A stretch of DNA of 64,000 nucleotides, taken from contig NZ_KL448324.1 of NCBI RefSeq assembly GCF_000709345.1, positions 153,198 to 217,197 of the forward strand. The letters run 5' to 3'. This DNA is from Polaromonas glacialis. GTDB lineage: Bacteria > Pseudomonadota > Gammaproteobacteria > Burkholderiales > Burkholderiaceae_C. Of this stretch, positions 8,868 to 17,587 are shown one piece after another. Under the pieces are notes generated by a model. That model made no database searches. It worked only from the letters and a program-made list of their open reading frames with translations, and was not told the DNA's origin. The first letter of the stretch is position 1. Each line of letters starts with the position of its first letter. A program made the position numbers and the translations under genes.

Positions 8868-9299
8868 ATGCCGTTCTATACATGCGTACACAAAGAAGGA
8901 ATTCTGTCCAACGAAGCGAAACGTTCGATTGCACAGGGTATTACGGACATCCATTGTGGGCTCACAGGCGCCCCGCGGCACTTTGTCCACGTCATGTTCC
9001 AGGCATACACAGCTTCGAACTGCTTTTCAGGCGGTGAAGACTCTGGGGTTGCCAATATCCGTGGCAGCGTTCGCGCAGGTCGAAGCCAAGAGATCAAGGA
9101 GTCCATGATGAAACAGTTCACCGCTCTGTGGCTTAAAGAGTGCCCAACGACCCAATTGGGAGAAATCGTTGTCTCACTCGCCGAGGTGCCGGGATCCAAC
9201 GTAATGGAGGGAGGCATCTTGCTTCCCCACCCGAAGGATGATGCTGCTTGGCTGGAAACCAACGGCTTTTTGAGCTCTGGCGGACCGCAAAGCATATGA
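8868..9299 (+). CDS. Tautomerase-superfamily protein, cis-CaaD-like
   Basis: A 143-residue protein beginning MPFYTCV, so Pro becomes residue 1 after Met removal, as in tautomerase-superfamily enzymes. Numbered from that Pro it has H28 (TDIHCGLTG), R68 and R71 (RGSVRAGRS) and E113 (NVMEGG), matching His28, Arg70, Arg73 and Glu114 of cis-3-chloroacrylic acid dehalogenase (recalled from the family, not aligned by program). The position of Tyr103 is Ser102 here, so hydrolytic dehalogenation is not assured; a tautomerase or hydratase on an unsaturated acid is more likely. The CoA-transferase and hydrolase neighbours point to an unsaturated dicarboxylic or ring-cleavage product. Confidence 0.75.
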   Translation: MPFYTCVHKEGILSNEAKRSIAQGITDIHCGLTGAPRHFVHVMFQAYTASNCFSGGEDSGVANIRGSVRAGRSQEIKESMMKQFTALWLKECPTTQLGEIVVSLAEVPGSNVMEGGILLPHPKDDAAWLETNGFLSSGGPQSI

Positions 9300-9459
9300 A
9301 CCTCAACTTTTTGTTTGACGCAGGCTGCAAGCTGTCCGATAGTCGAGCGGCATTTTTGAGGTTGGCGCCAGTGAGGCACCTGTGCAGTAATGCTGAAGGT
9401 ACTGACCAGCAACCAGCGTCAACATCTGTGACTATTAAAGCCTTCAATGCTGATGCGCA

Positions 9460-10269
9460 ATGAACCCGTATTGCACGGCCGTTAGCGTGAGCCCAGGCAA
9501 ACGTCAAATGCGTCTCGTTTGTACGGGGCCCAAGCATGCGCCGTGTCTGGTGCTTGGCAACGCACTTGGCACTGACAAACGAATTTGGAATTCACTGGAG
9601 CGAAGCTTGGGTGAGGATTATCGCCTTGTCCGATTTGATTACCCGGGGCATGGCGACTCTCCTGCGTGGCCTGCTGTGTCCCTCGCTGAAATGGCGAAAA
9701 TGCTGCTCGCCGAGCTCGATGTCCAAAAAATCGAAAGCTTCTTCTATTGCGGTGTATCGATGGGTGGGGCGTTGGGGTTGGAACTGGCTATGCAGTCTTC
9801 TCATCGGATGCGCGGGCTGGTACTTAGCAATACAGCCGCACACTTTGGTGCCCCTGAATTGTGGGAATCTCGACTCTCGCAAGCACAGCTTGGCGGGTTA
9901 GCCGTCCTAACGGATGCCACTGTTGCGCGCTGGCTGAAACCTGAACACGCACAAGTTTCCCCCTTGTTGGTGTCGTGGCTCAAAGAGATGTTTAAAGCAA
10001 CCAGTGTAGAGGGCTACGTGCAGTGTTGCTGCATTGTGATGTCGTTTGACGCGCGAGAAACATTGCATCTGGTGCAGTCTCCTACGTTGGTCATCGGCGG
10101 TGCCCAAGACAGGGCCACCAGCGTTGACCAAGCCCTCGTGCTGCATAAGGGTATCCCGAAAAGCACTTATCTCGAACTCCCTGCCGCGCATCTCGCCCCG
10201 CTCGACGAACCCATGGCGTTCGAGCAAGCAGTGCGGAATTTTTTGACCTACAACACAGCCCAAGGATAA
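9460..10269 (+). CDS. Alpha/beta hydrolase, enol-lactonase-like
   Basis: A 269-residue cytoplasmic hydrolase of the PcaD (3-oxoadipate enol-lactonase) group. The catalytic triad is visible: S100 in the elbow CGVSMGGALG, D217 in VIGGAQDRAT and H244 in LPAAHLAPLDEP. The oxyanion region is around residues 31-36 (VLGNALG). Its place between a cis-CaaD-like tautomerase and genes of the CoA-transferase operon supports a lactone- or ester-opening step, but the substrate is not determined by sequence. No strong ribosome-binding site is seen before the ATG. Confidence 0.75.
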   Translation: MNPYCTAVSVSPGKRQMRLVCTGPKHAPCLVLGNALGTDKRIWNSLERSLGEDYRLVRFDYPGHGDSPAWPAVSLAEMAKMLLAELDVQKIESFFYCGVSMGGALGLELAMQSSHRMRGLVLSNTAAHFGAPELWESRLSQAQLGGLAVLTDATVARWLKPEHAQVSPLLVSWLKEMFKATSVEGYVQCCCIVMSFDARETLHLVQSPTLVIGGAQDRATSVDQALVLHKGIPKSTYLELPAAHLAPLDEPMAFEQAVRNFLTYNTAQG

Positions 10270-10273
10270 ACAC

Positions 10274-10666
10274 ATGTCCGATCAAAAAAGTGAAATCGAC
10301 ATCCAGTGCAAAAAGGTACTCGATAGCTTTATGGCCGCGCTCAATGCCCACGACGCAGTTGCCATGGATGCGGCAATGCACTTTCCACATTTTCGCTTTA
10401 CGGGCAGCCAGGTCAAGGTTTATGACAAGGCGGGCAGCAATCCCATGGATCTGTTCCAGAAACTTCAAAGGGAAGACGGCTGGCAGCACAGTACCTGGCG
10501 AACCAGAGACCTGGTGCAGTTCAGCGACTTCAAATCTCATTACGCCCTGAGCTACACCCGGTTTCGCAGCGATGGCTCGATTATCGGTATTTATGAATCA
10601 CTCTACGTACTCACTCAGTTCGAAGGCCGATGGGGCATCCAAATGCGCTCAAGCTTTGGACCATAA
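10274..10666 (+). CDS. NTF2-like (SnoaL/DUF4440) protein
   Basis: A 130-residue protein starting 4 bp after the hydrolase stop, so it is in the same operon. Its pattern, a first helix CKKVLDSFMAALNAHDAVAMD followed by alternating strands such as YALSYTRFRSDGS and GIYESLYVLTQFEGRWGIQM, is that of the NTF2/SnoaL cone fold. This fold serves as isomerase, dehydratase or binding protein in catabolic operons. No catalytic residues can be assigned, so a function is not proposed. Confidence 0.6.
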   Translation: MSDQKSEIDIQCKKVLDSFMAALNAHDAVAMDAAMHFPHFRFTGSQVKVYDKAGSNPMDLFQKLQREDGWQHSTWRTRDLVQFSDFKSHYALSYTRFRSDGSIIGIYESLYVLTQFEGRWGIQMRSSFGP

Positions 10667-10694
10667 GACCTAACAGCAGTTGCTAATTTCCTCT

Positions 10695-11654
10695 ATGAAC
10701 ATCATGAACCGACTAATCATTCTATTTGCCGCTTTGGCTATTTCCTCGATGGCACGCGCCGATTACCCAAATGCGCCGATACGCCTGGTTGTACCCTTTC
10801 CTCCGGGATCTGCCTCCGATGCCATCGCGCGTGCCATCGCCATTTCAGCTTCATCCAAGGTGGGGCAGCCAATTGTCATAGACAACAAGGCCGGAGGCGA
10901 CGGCATCATTTCCGCAGCGGAAGTTGCCCGCTCGAAGCCAGACGGCCTTACCCTGTTGTTCGGTACGAACAGTGCCCTGTCAGCTTCGCCAGCGCTGAAA
11001 ACGAAACTGCCTTACGACCCAGTCAAAAGCTTCGTACCGGTAACGGCTATCGGACGGTATACGTTCTTCCTTTATGTCAATGAAAAAACTCAAGCCAAAA
11101 CGGTTTCTGAACTCATCGGATTGGCGAAGCAAAATCCTGGAAAGCTCAACTTCGCGACAGGCAATACAACCGCGCTTGTCTCTTCACTTCAGCTCAATTC
11201 CATCAGTGCGATCAAGATGGAGCATGTGGCGTACAAGGGCGAGCCGGCAGCAATTCTCGATCTCTTGAGCAACCAAGTGCAAGTGATGTTCGGAACGCCT
11301 GCGCTCGGATTGCCGCACTTGACATCGGGAAAGCTGCGAGTCCTCGCGACGACGTCGGAAGAGCGCAGCCCGCTCTTGCCGCAAGTGCCGACAATGGGCG
11401 AAAGCGGTGTGAAGGGCTTTACGATCACTTCCTGGGCTGGCCTGTTTGCTCCTGCGGGAACACCCGATCCAGTGATTGCCAAGATTCGAGTTGCCTTCAC
11501 AGACGCGCTAAAAGACCCGGCAGTACTTAGCACTTTGCAAAAGCAGGGCTTTGTTGCCACTCCAGGCGACGCAGCTGCATTGGGCAAGCTAGTCGACGAC
11601 CAGCTCATCCGGTACCGAGAAACAATACGTGCAGCAGGTATACAGCCAGAGTAA
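10695..11654 (+). CDS. Bug/TctC-family periplasmic solute receptor
   Basis: A receptor of about 320 residues with a Sec signal peptide (MNRLIILFAALAISSMARA). Mature-protein motifs are IRLVVPFPPGSASDAIARAI, VIDNKAGGDGIISAAEVA, KLPYDPVKSFVPV and GLFAPAGTPDPVI. I chose the ATG at 10695 over a TTG at 10680 because it sits directly before the signal peptide. It is the second receptor of this operon and differs clearly from the one at 7766, so two related acids may be bound, or one may be dispensable. Confidence 0.9.
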   Translation: MNIMNRLIILFAALAISSMARADYPNAPIRLVVPFPPGSASDAIARAIAISASSKVGQPIVIDNKAGGDGIISAAEVARSKPDGLTLLFGTNSALSASPALKTKLPYDPVKSFVPVTAIGRYTFFLYVNEKTQAKTVSELIGLAKQNPGKLNFATGNTTALVSSLQLNSISAIKMEHVAYKGEPAAILDLLSNQVQVMFGTPALGLPHLTSGKLRVLATTSEERSPLLPQVPTMGESGVKGFTITSWAGLFAPAGTPDPVIAKIRVAFTDALKDPAVLSTLQKQGFVATPGDAAALGKLVDDQLIRYRETIRAAGIQPE

Positions 11655-12166
11655 TGGTAGAGATCAGAAAGCCTTCCCATGGCTCAAGCAGATCGTTTCC
11701 ATGAACGCGCAAAACGTATTAAATCATTGCATGAGTTGGTAAGCACCGCGCACCCCTCATTAACAACCAGGAATCGGTAGCGCTTTCCAACAGAAATTCA
11801 TCTGCGGTTCGTAGCTACGGTACTGCACACCAAACTTCAACCCAGCGATTCAATAGTGCCTTCGTGGCAGTTGCGTCGCTACTGTTGACTTGCTTCAATT
11901 TGCCATCCTCGCGCAAGAGTACGCGGCAATGCATTGTTGACTCCTGTAGTGGCATTCCAACGCACTCACTGAAAAAGAGCTTGCGGGAGTTGAGCATGCC
12001 GACCCTGATAGTGCGACGGGAATTCAGCGATGGTTTTAGATCGAGCATCAGCCAGCAAATCAGATAGGTGCACCAGCATCAAAATGCGCTTGCGTTCCAG
12101 GCAATGGATGAACTGGCAAACCTGCATGACCCCACTCATTTTAACAAAAAGAAAAGGTATTGCCTT
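11655..12166. other. Intergenic region, no secure gene
   Basis: About 510 bp between the Bug receptor and the ABC binding protein. A 33-residue open frame at 11679-11780 (MAQADRFHERAKRIKSLHEL...) and a 77-codon minus-strand frame at 11815-12048 are present, but neither resembles a protein I know nor has a clear ribosome-binding site. This may be decayed sequence. The promoter of the next gene is probably in the AT-rich last 60 bp. Confidence 0.35.
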
Positions 12167-13306
12167 ATGAGACACTTCAAAACACAGATGCGTAGCGGAT
12201 TGGTTTTGGTTTTGGTTGCATTGATGCTTTCATTTGTGGCAGAAGCTACCGAGCTTGTCATCGGACAGGCAGCGCCCCTAACTGGGCCGGAAGCAACTTT
12301 GGGGCGCTCCTACTCTGCCGGCCTTCAGCTGGCACTAAGCCACGCTAACGCGGCCGGGGGCGTCAACGGCCACACGTTTGCGCTGGCTGTGAAAGACGAT
12401 CGAAGCATGCCCGCAGAAACCATTGCCGCCACCCGGCAACTGCTTGCGGAAAGCCGCCCTTTAGTCCTGGCGGGCTATTTCGGAGATGCGAATCTGGCCG
12501 AGCTGATCAAGACCCGCTTGCTGGAGACGGAAAACATAGCCTTGGTCGGCTACCGTATCAACGAGATGCGGGCACAAGCACCGCTGGTCTACAACGTGCG
12601 CGCCGGTTTGCTCGACGAAGTGAGCAAGATGGTCGAGCACCTGGCAACCGTCGGAATTACCAAGCTGGGCTTTTTCTATCAGGACGGCCCGCCTTCGGCT
12701 GCGCTGGTCACAGCTGTCGAAGAGATGGCCAAAAGCAAGAATGCGCGACTGGTGGTTAAAGGATTTCATGCGGCTGGCACGACCAAAGTGACCAGTGAGA
12801 TCATTGACGCCTTCATTGCAGCCGCGCCCCAAGCCATCATTCTGGTGTCCAGTTCGCCAGCCACTGGTGCGTTCATTGAAAAGTACCGTGCAACCGGGGG
12901 CGCGGCGCAACTGCTGGCGCATTCGAGTGTGGATATCGAACAGATTTCGCGGCGCCTTGGGGAGGAACACATGAGGGGCGTTGCCATTACCCAGGTGACG
13001 CCCAGTCCATACAAAATTTCCGGCAAGCTCACCAAGACGTTCGTTGACCTAGCTGCCAAGAGGGTTGACCAGACGGTGCCGGTGAGCTACGCGATGATGG
13101 AAGGGTATATCGTCGGTGCCCTGATCGTCGAGAGTGCGCGTCGCATGGGGCCCAAAATCTCGCGCGAGGGGTTTGTCAAGGCCCTAGAGGGCATTGATAA
13201 TTACGATCTGGGGGGCTACAAGCTGGGCTTCAGGCCCAATCAGCAATCGGGTTCTCGCTTTGTCGAAATGACAATCGTTACCTCAACAGGTCGTATTCGG
13301 CAGTAG
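12167..13306 (+). CDS. ABC-type branched-chain amino-acid-like binding protein
   Basis: A type I periplasmic binding protein (Peripla_BP_6, LivJ-like) of about 379 residues. The ATG at 12167 precedes a signal peptide (MRSGLVLVLVALMLSFVAEA). The mature protein starts ELVIGQAAPLTGPEATLG, followed by GLQLALSHANAAGGVNG and a ligand-cleft region near SSSPATGAFI. In catabolic islands this family usually binds aromatic or aliphatic acids rather than amino acids. No permease or ATPase genes are adjacent, so it is an orphan receptor or the remainder of a lost transporter. Confidence 0.88.
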   Translation: MRHFKTQMRSGLVLVLVALMLSFVAEATELVIGQAAPLTGPEATLGRSYSAGLQLALSHANAAGGVNGHTFALAVKDDRSMPAETIAATRQLLAESRPLVLAGYFGDANLAELIKTRLLETENIALVGYRINEMRAQAPLVYNVRAGLLDEVSKMVEHLATVGITKLGFFYQDGPPSAALVTAVEEMAKSKNARLVVKGFHAAGTTKVTSEIIDAFIAAAPQAIILVSSSPATGAFIEKYRATGGAAQLLAHSSVDIEQISRRLGEEHMRGVAITQVTPSPYKISGKLTKTFVDLAAKRVDQTVPVSYAMMEGYIVGALIVESARRMGPKISREGFVKALEGIDNYDLGGYKLGFRPNQQSGSRFVEMTIVTSTGRIRQ

Positions 13307-13733
13307 CGACATTAGAGCACTGCTCGTGTATGTGGTGGTTTCGTTTTTAGCCAACGAGCTGGCGTACACCGTCTGGGTCATGCTGACCCAAGTCAGAGTC
13401 TTTAATTGATCAGCTCAGATGACCTGACCGATTTGGCGGAAGCCTGATCTTGTTGACCGAAGATTTGAATAACGCGACGATGGTGCAGCGTTTTACACAC
13501 GAGTTAGGCAAAAATTGAAGTGATGGGTCAACAGATCGCATCGGGCTTGGGGGCCTCCAGGAGTAAGACTGGGCATAAATCCTAATCTGCACAAGAAGCC
13601 TTGTCAGTGAATGCCATCACAGGGCCAGCAGGACGAAACGGATGCGCACATGGCGCCGCCGATTAACCTGTAATCCCCCGTTGAAACATTCACAATGCTG
13701 ATGCTTGCTGGAAAACGTTCATGCAAGGGCCAA
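13307..13733. other. Convergent intergenic region, nothing recognised
   Basis: About 430 bp between the binding protein (+) and the nitronate monooxygenase-like gene (-). Short open frames on both strands match nothing I recognise. A partial inverted repeat GGGTCATGCTGACCC (13375-13389) could be part of a terminator, but no T-run follows it. Confidence 0.3.
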
Positions 13734-14708
13734 CTATGCCAGCATACCTATCAGCCGACGTCGTATGATTTCCTCTGCTTCGAGCATAATCCGGTCGATC
13801 AGTTCCTTCACCCTTGGAATGTCTTGAATCAAGCCAGCCACCATGCCGCATGACCATGCTCCAGCGTCCATCTCACCATCCTTCATCACGCGCGGATAGA
13901 CGCCGCCAACCTCGGCGACGATGTCATCAAAGGTAATCGCAGAACCGAGCTGCCTTTCCTTCTCAAGAAGGCGCTCGACCCCCGCATTGTTAAGGACGCG
14001 TTCGGTGTTTTGCAGAGGCCGCATGACGAGTCGAGTGTCTAGCTCACTTGCTCTCAAGATAGCCTGCTTCACGTTCTCATGAACTGGGGCTTCTTTGGTC
14101 GCAACAAATCGTGTCCCCATATTTATTCCCTCAGCTCCAAGAGCCAACGCGGCAACAAGTGAGCGCGCATCAGCCATGCCGCCGGACGCGACAAAGGGAA
14201 TCGTCAACGCTTGTGCAGCGCGCGGCAGCAAAATGAAGTTCGGCACGTCGTCTTCGCCCGGATGACCGCCGCATTCGAAGCCATCGACACTCACCGCATC
14301 GCAGCCAATGCTTTGTGCTTTCAGCGCATGGCGCACTGAGGTGCACTTGTGCATGACCTTGACGCCTGCTTCATGCAACGCAGGAAGCCACTTTTGCGGA
14401 TTGTTGCCCGCAGTTTCGACGATCTTGACCCCACCATCGACGATGGCACGGACGTAGCCTGCGTAATCCGGCGGCGTTCGGGAGGGCAGGAACGTTAAGT
14501 TGACGCCGAAGGGCATGTCGGTCATGGCGCGGCAACGCACTATTTCTGCTGAGAGTGCGACAGGGCTGGGTTGCGTCAACGCCGTCAGGATGCCTAGACC
14601 GCCAGCGTTGGATACCGCCGAGGCCAGTTCTGCCAGCCCGACAAAGTGCATTCCACCCTGGATGATGGGATGCTGGATCCCGAAGAGTTCGGTAATTCGT
14701 GTTTTCAC
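13734..14708 (-). CDS. Nitronate monooxygenase-like FMN protein
   Basis: A 324-residue TIM-barrel flavoprotein of the NMO/2-nitropropane dioxygenase (FabK-like) family. The N-terminus ITELFGIQHPIIQGGMHFVG is the family signature. FMN-phosphate binding is expected at VSVDGFECGGHPGEDDV (about 140-156) and PFVASGGMADARSLVAALAL, then GINMGTRFVATKEA. It is the last gene of an acyl-CoA dehydrogenase operon, which makes oxidation of a nitronate less likely than a reductase or oxidase step on a CoA thioester; that is inference. A similar but shorter-motif protein lies at 28666. Confidence 0.85.
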   Translation of the reverse strand: MKTRITELFGIQHPIIQGGMHFVGLAELASAVSNAGGLGILTALTQPSPVALSAEIVRCRAMTDMPFGVNLTFLPSRTPPDYAGYVRAIVDGGVKIVETAGNNPQKWLPALHEAGVKVMHKCTSVRHALKAQSIGCDAVSVDGFECGGHPGEDDVPNFILLPRAAQALTIPFVASGGMADARSLVAALALGAEGINMGTRFVATKEAPVHENVKQAILRASELDTRLVMRPLQNTERVLNNAGVERLLEKERQLGSAITFDDIVAEVGGVYPRVMKDGEMDAGAWSCGMVAGLIQDIPRVKELIDRIMLEAEEIIRRRLIGMLA

Positions 14709-14863
14709 TGCTTAGTTTTCCTTGTAGCTGAAGCTTTTGTAGAAACGCTGACATGGCAGCTGGCCGGAGTCGGGTCACGCAGGCTGTGCATCCGTTCGCC
14801 AACAGTCTTTTGTTGGCTCAGCTGCCGCGGACCGGCACCGGTCATGCTGCTTGGTTTTTCACC

Positions 14864-15997
14864 TCAGTGGCTGGCTCCAAGCGCCATGAAGCGCTGGAGG
14901 TGGTGGTCCTCATCGCCGAGCTGGTGGTCGATCATCACCAAGCGCTTAGCATAGTGGGACAAAGGCAACTCCCAGGTCATGCCAATGCCGCCATGCAGCT
15001 GTATTGCTTCTTCGCCTACCAGTGCGCCGATGCGGCCAATGCTGTACTTGGCAGCTGACAGCGCTCGCTCGCGCGAAATACGGTCGGCGTCCAGCGCCGC
15101 TGCGGCATTAATCACGGCAGAGCGCGCCTGTTCGATCTCGAGTAGCAGATCGGCCATGCGGTGCTGCAAGGCCTGGAAGCTGCCGATCGGCACACCGAAC
15201 TGCTTGCGCGTCTGCAGGTATTCGAGCGTGTGTTTCCTGGCCACGTCCATTGCGCCGACAGCCTCAGCGCAAAGCGCCAGCACGCCATAGCCGACAGCCC
15301 GCTCCAGCACCGCATAGCCCTGCCCTTGCACACCCAGCAGCGCGTCGGCGCCGAGCTGCACATCGTGGAGCGTGACTTCGGCCGCGCGGCCGCCATCGAT
15401 TCTGCCGTAGCCGCGCATTGACAAGCCCTTGACATCGGTGGGAACCACAAACAGCGAGATGCCCTGCTCGTCACCAACGGCCCCCGCCGTGCGTGCCGAC
15501 ACCAGCAGCAGTCCCGCCTGCTCGGCCTGGTGCACTACCGCCTTGGCCCCTTGCAGTAGCCACCCGGCGCCATGCTTCTCGGCGCGCGTTCCCACCCGCG
15601 CCAGCTCGTAGTGAGAGCCCGGCTCGTCGTGCGCCAGCGCCGCGATGGTGCTGCCGTCGATAAGGGCGCTTAGTGCCTCTTTCTGGGCACTGGTACCGGC
15701 GTGGGCAATGGCACGGCCGACCACCAGCGAGCCTAGGAAAGGCTCGACCACCAGGCCGCGGCCCAGGCTTTCGAACACCACGGCGATGTCGAAGCCGGCA
15801 CCGCCAAAGCCGCCATCTTCCTCGGTGAACAGCGCGCCGATGGCGCCGATTTCGGCCAGTTGGCGCCAGATCTCGGGGCTCACGCCTTTGCTGGAGCAAG
15901 CGATGCGATCGCGGGTCTCAAAACCGTATTGTTGTGCAATGAAGCGGTCCAGGGTGTCCGCGAGCATGCGGCGGTCTTCTGTGTGTACGAAGTTCAT
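14864..15997 (-). CDS. Acyl-CoA dehydrogenase (377 aa subunit)
   Basis: A FAD-dependent acyl-CoA dehydrogenase that passes electrons to ETF. Domain order is normal: N-terminal helical part (FVHTEDRRMLADTLDRF), middle beta domain, and C-terminal helical part with SAAKYSIGRIGALVGEEAIQ and LHGGIGMTWELPLSHYAKR. The usual catalytic Glu segment is not obvious in this subunit. It lies 10 bp after the 402-residue paralogue at 16008, an arrangement known for heteromeric alpha2-beta2 dehydrogenases of steroid and cyclic-acid degradation. A heteromer is therefore plausible but not shown. Confidence 0.88.
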   Translation of the reverse strand: MNFVHTEDRRMLADTLDRFIAQQYGFETRDRIACSSKGVSPEIWRQLAEIGAIGALFTEEDGGFGGAGFDIAVVFESLGRGLVVEPFLGSLVVGRAIAHAGTSAQKEALSALIDGSTIAALAHDEPGSHYELARVGTRAEKHGAGWLLQGAKAVVHQAEQAGLLLVSARTAGAVGDEQGISLFVVPTDVKGLSMRGYGRIDGGRAAEVTLHDVQLGADALLGVQGQGYAVLERAVGYGVLALCAEAVGAMDVARKHTLEYLQTRKQFGVPIGSFQALQHRMADLLLEIEQARSAVINAAAALDADRISRERALSAAKYSIGRIGALVGEEAIQLHGGIGMTWELPLSHYAKRLVMIDHQLGDEDHHLQRFMALGASH

Positions 15998-16007
15998 GGC
16001 CTTGCTT

Positions 16008-17216
16008 TCAGAGTCCCAAGATCATCTTGGAAATGATGTTCTTCTGGATTTCGTTGGAGCCGCCGAAAATCGACAGCTTGCGGTTGTTAAAGTAAAGCGC
16101 AGCGGCGCCAGCGGCCTCGTCAGGGCCTACAGGGGCCTCGGTGTAGCCTTCGTAGAGCGCTTCCTCAATAAAAGGCAAGGCGTAAGGGCCCATGGCGCGC
16201 CGTGCGAGCGATGAGATTTCCTGCCGAATCTCGGTGCCCCGGATCTTGAGCATCGAACTCTCGGCCCCCGGCACACCCCCTCCAGCGACAGCGGCAATCA
16301 CGCGCAGGTTGGTTGTCTTCATATTCTCCAGATCGATCTCTACCCTTGCCAGGCGTGCGGCGAACTGCGGATCTTCGGTCAGCGGCCTGCCGTTGCGCAT
16401 CGACTTGCCGGCGATGGCCTGGAGGCGTTCGAGCGCGGCCACGGAGAAGCCGACACCCGCAATGTTGGTGCGCTCGTAGGTCAGCAGGTACTTGGCATAG
16501 GTCCAGCCCTGGTTCTCTTCGCCCACCAGGTTTGCAGCCGGCACCCGCACATCGGTGAAGAACACTTCGTTCACTTCTGGTTCACCGTCAAGCAGCACGA
16601 TAGGCCTCATTTGCACGCCAGGCGACTGAAGGTCGATCAGCAGGAAGCTGATGCCCGCTTGCTTGGAGGCCTCGCGGTTGGTGCGGACCAGGCAAAAGAT
16701 CATGTTGGCATGCTGACCCAGCGTGGTCCAGGTTTTCTGGCCATTGACGATGTAGTGGTCGCCCTGCGCGTCGCTGCCCCGTACCGCCGTGGTCTTGACC
16801 GACGCCAGGTCGGAGCCTGCTCCGGGCTCCGAGTAACCCTGGCACCACCAGTCGGACCCATCGAGCATTCGGGGCAGCCAGTGGCGCTTTTGCTGCTCGT
16901 TGCCGTACTTGATCAGCACAGGACCGAGCATGCTCACGCCAAATGGCACGATGCGCGGGGCTGCGGCCAGTGCACATTCGTTTTCAAAAATAAATCGCTC
17001 GACCACCGTCCATCCCGGACCGCCGTACTCTTTGGGCCAATGGCTCACGAGCCAACCCTGGCGATTGAGAATGGCATGCCACTCGGCCATGTCGGCCTTT
17101 TTCAATCGCCTGCCGGACTTCACAATTTCCGAAAAGCGTCGCGGAAGCTTGTCGGCCAGAAAAGCGCGGACTTCGCCGCGAAAGGCTTCTTCTTCAAGGG
17201 TAAATTTGAGATCCAC
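16008..17216 (-). CDS. Acyl-CoA dehydrogenase (402 aa subunit)
   Basis: A full-length acyl-CoA dehydrogenase, starting with an alternative codon at 17216 (MDLKFTLEEEAFRGEVRAFL). The FAD/substrate loop is GYSEPGAGSDLASVKT (about 135-150), and INGQKTWTT follows in the form VNGQKTWTTLGQHAN. The C-terminus SIFGGSNEIQKNIISKMILG is the FadE17/FadE26-like ending. It precedes the 377-residue subunit and follows the interrupted thiolase, so it belongs to a degradative operon. Likely substrates are branched, cyclic or aromatic-side-chain acyl-CoAs rather than straight chains (inference from subfamily). Confidence 0.9.
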   Translation of the reverse strand: MDLKFTLEEEAFRGEVRAFLADKLPRRFSEIVKSGRRLKKADMAEWHAILNRQGWLVSHWPKEYGGPGWTVVERFIFENECALAAAPRIVPFGVSMLGPVLIKYGNEQQKRHWLPRMLDGSDWWCQGYSEPGAGSDLASVKTTAVRGSDAQGDHYIVNGQKTWTTLGQHANMIFCLVRTNREASKQAGISFLLIDLQSPGVQMRPIVLLDGEPEVNEVFFTDVRVPAANLVGEENQGWTYAKYLLTYERTNIAGVGFSVAALERLQAIAGKSMRNGRPLTEDPQFAARLARVEIDLENMKTTNLRVIAAVAGGGVPGAESSMLKIRGTEIRQEISSLARRAMGPYALPFIEEALYEGYTEAPVGPDEAAGAAALYFNNRKLSIFGGSNEIQKNIISKMILGL

Positions 17217-17225
17217 GAGTGGCTC

Positions 17226-17480
17226 CTAAATGGTACAAAAAATTGAGTGCCACCGAGCCTTCATCAACATTGAAGCTTGGCAAATGGTCAGGTGCGTGTG
17301 TGCCTGACGCCCTGCCTTTGGGCAGATCAGCGAGAAAAAAGAGAACGCTGAGGCGACCCTATTCGCCAGCAGCACGCTCGTACGCTGGTCAAGCTGTTGC
17401 AGGCGGTCGGCGTCCAGAGATTTTTCCCAGGCCAGGCCTACGTTGGCGTGCAGCACGGCAGCGGCAGTACGTTTGATCAT
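17226..17480 (-). CDS. Small hypothetical protein in the acyl-CoA dehydrogenase operon
   Basis: An 84-codon frame from an ATG at 17480, preceded by AGGATAAAC, a fair ribosome-binding site, and ending 9 bp before the 402-residue dehydrogenase. It begins MIKRTAAAVLHANVGLAWEK and contains a short hydrophobic stretch (ASAFSFFSLI). I recognise no domain. It could be a small real protein or a remnant of a larger gene between thiolase and dehydrogenase. No stretch of this region matches another frame better. Confidence 0.35.
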   Translation of the reverse strand: MIKRTAAAVLHANVGLAWEKSLDADRLQQLDQRTSVLLANRVASAFSFFSLICPKAGRQAHTHLTICQASMLMKARWHSIFCTI

Positions 17481-17587
17481 GTTTATCCTGACGGATGCAT
17501 TCATAGAGTTTTTCCAATAAACAGGTAACCAAAGCCTGGTGCTAGGCCGCACATAAGTGAAGGGTTCAAAATCTGATGGCGTCTGAC

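Noticed and set aside
11815..12048. 77-codon minus-strand frame
   Set aside because: No recognisable domain and no clear ribosome-binding site; could be decayed sequence.
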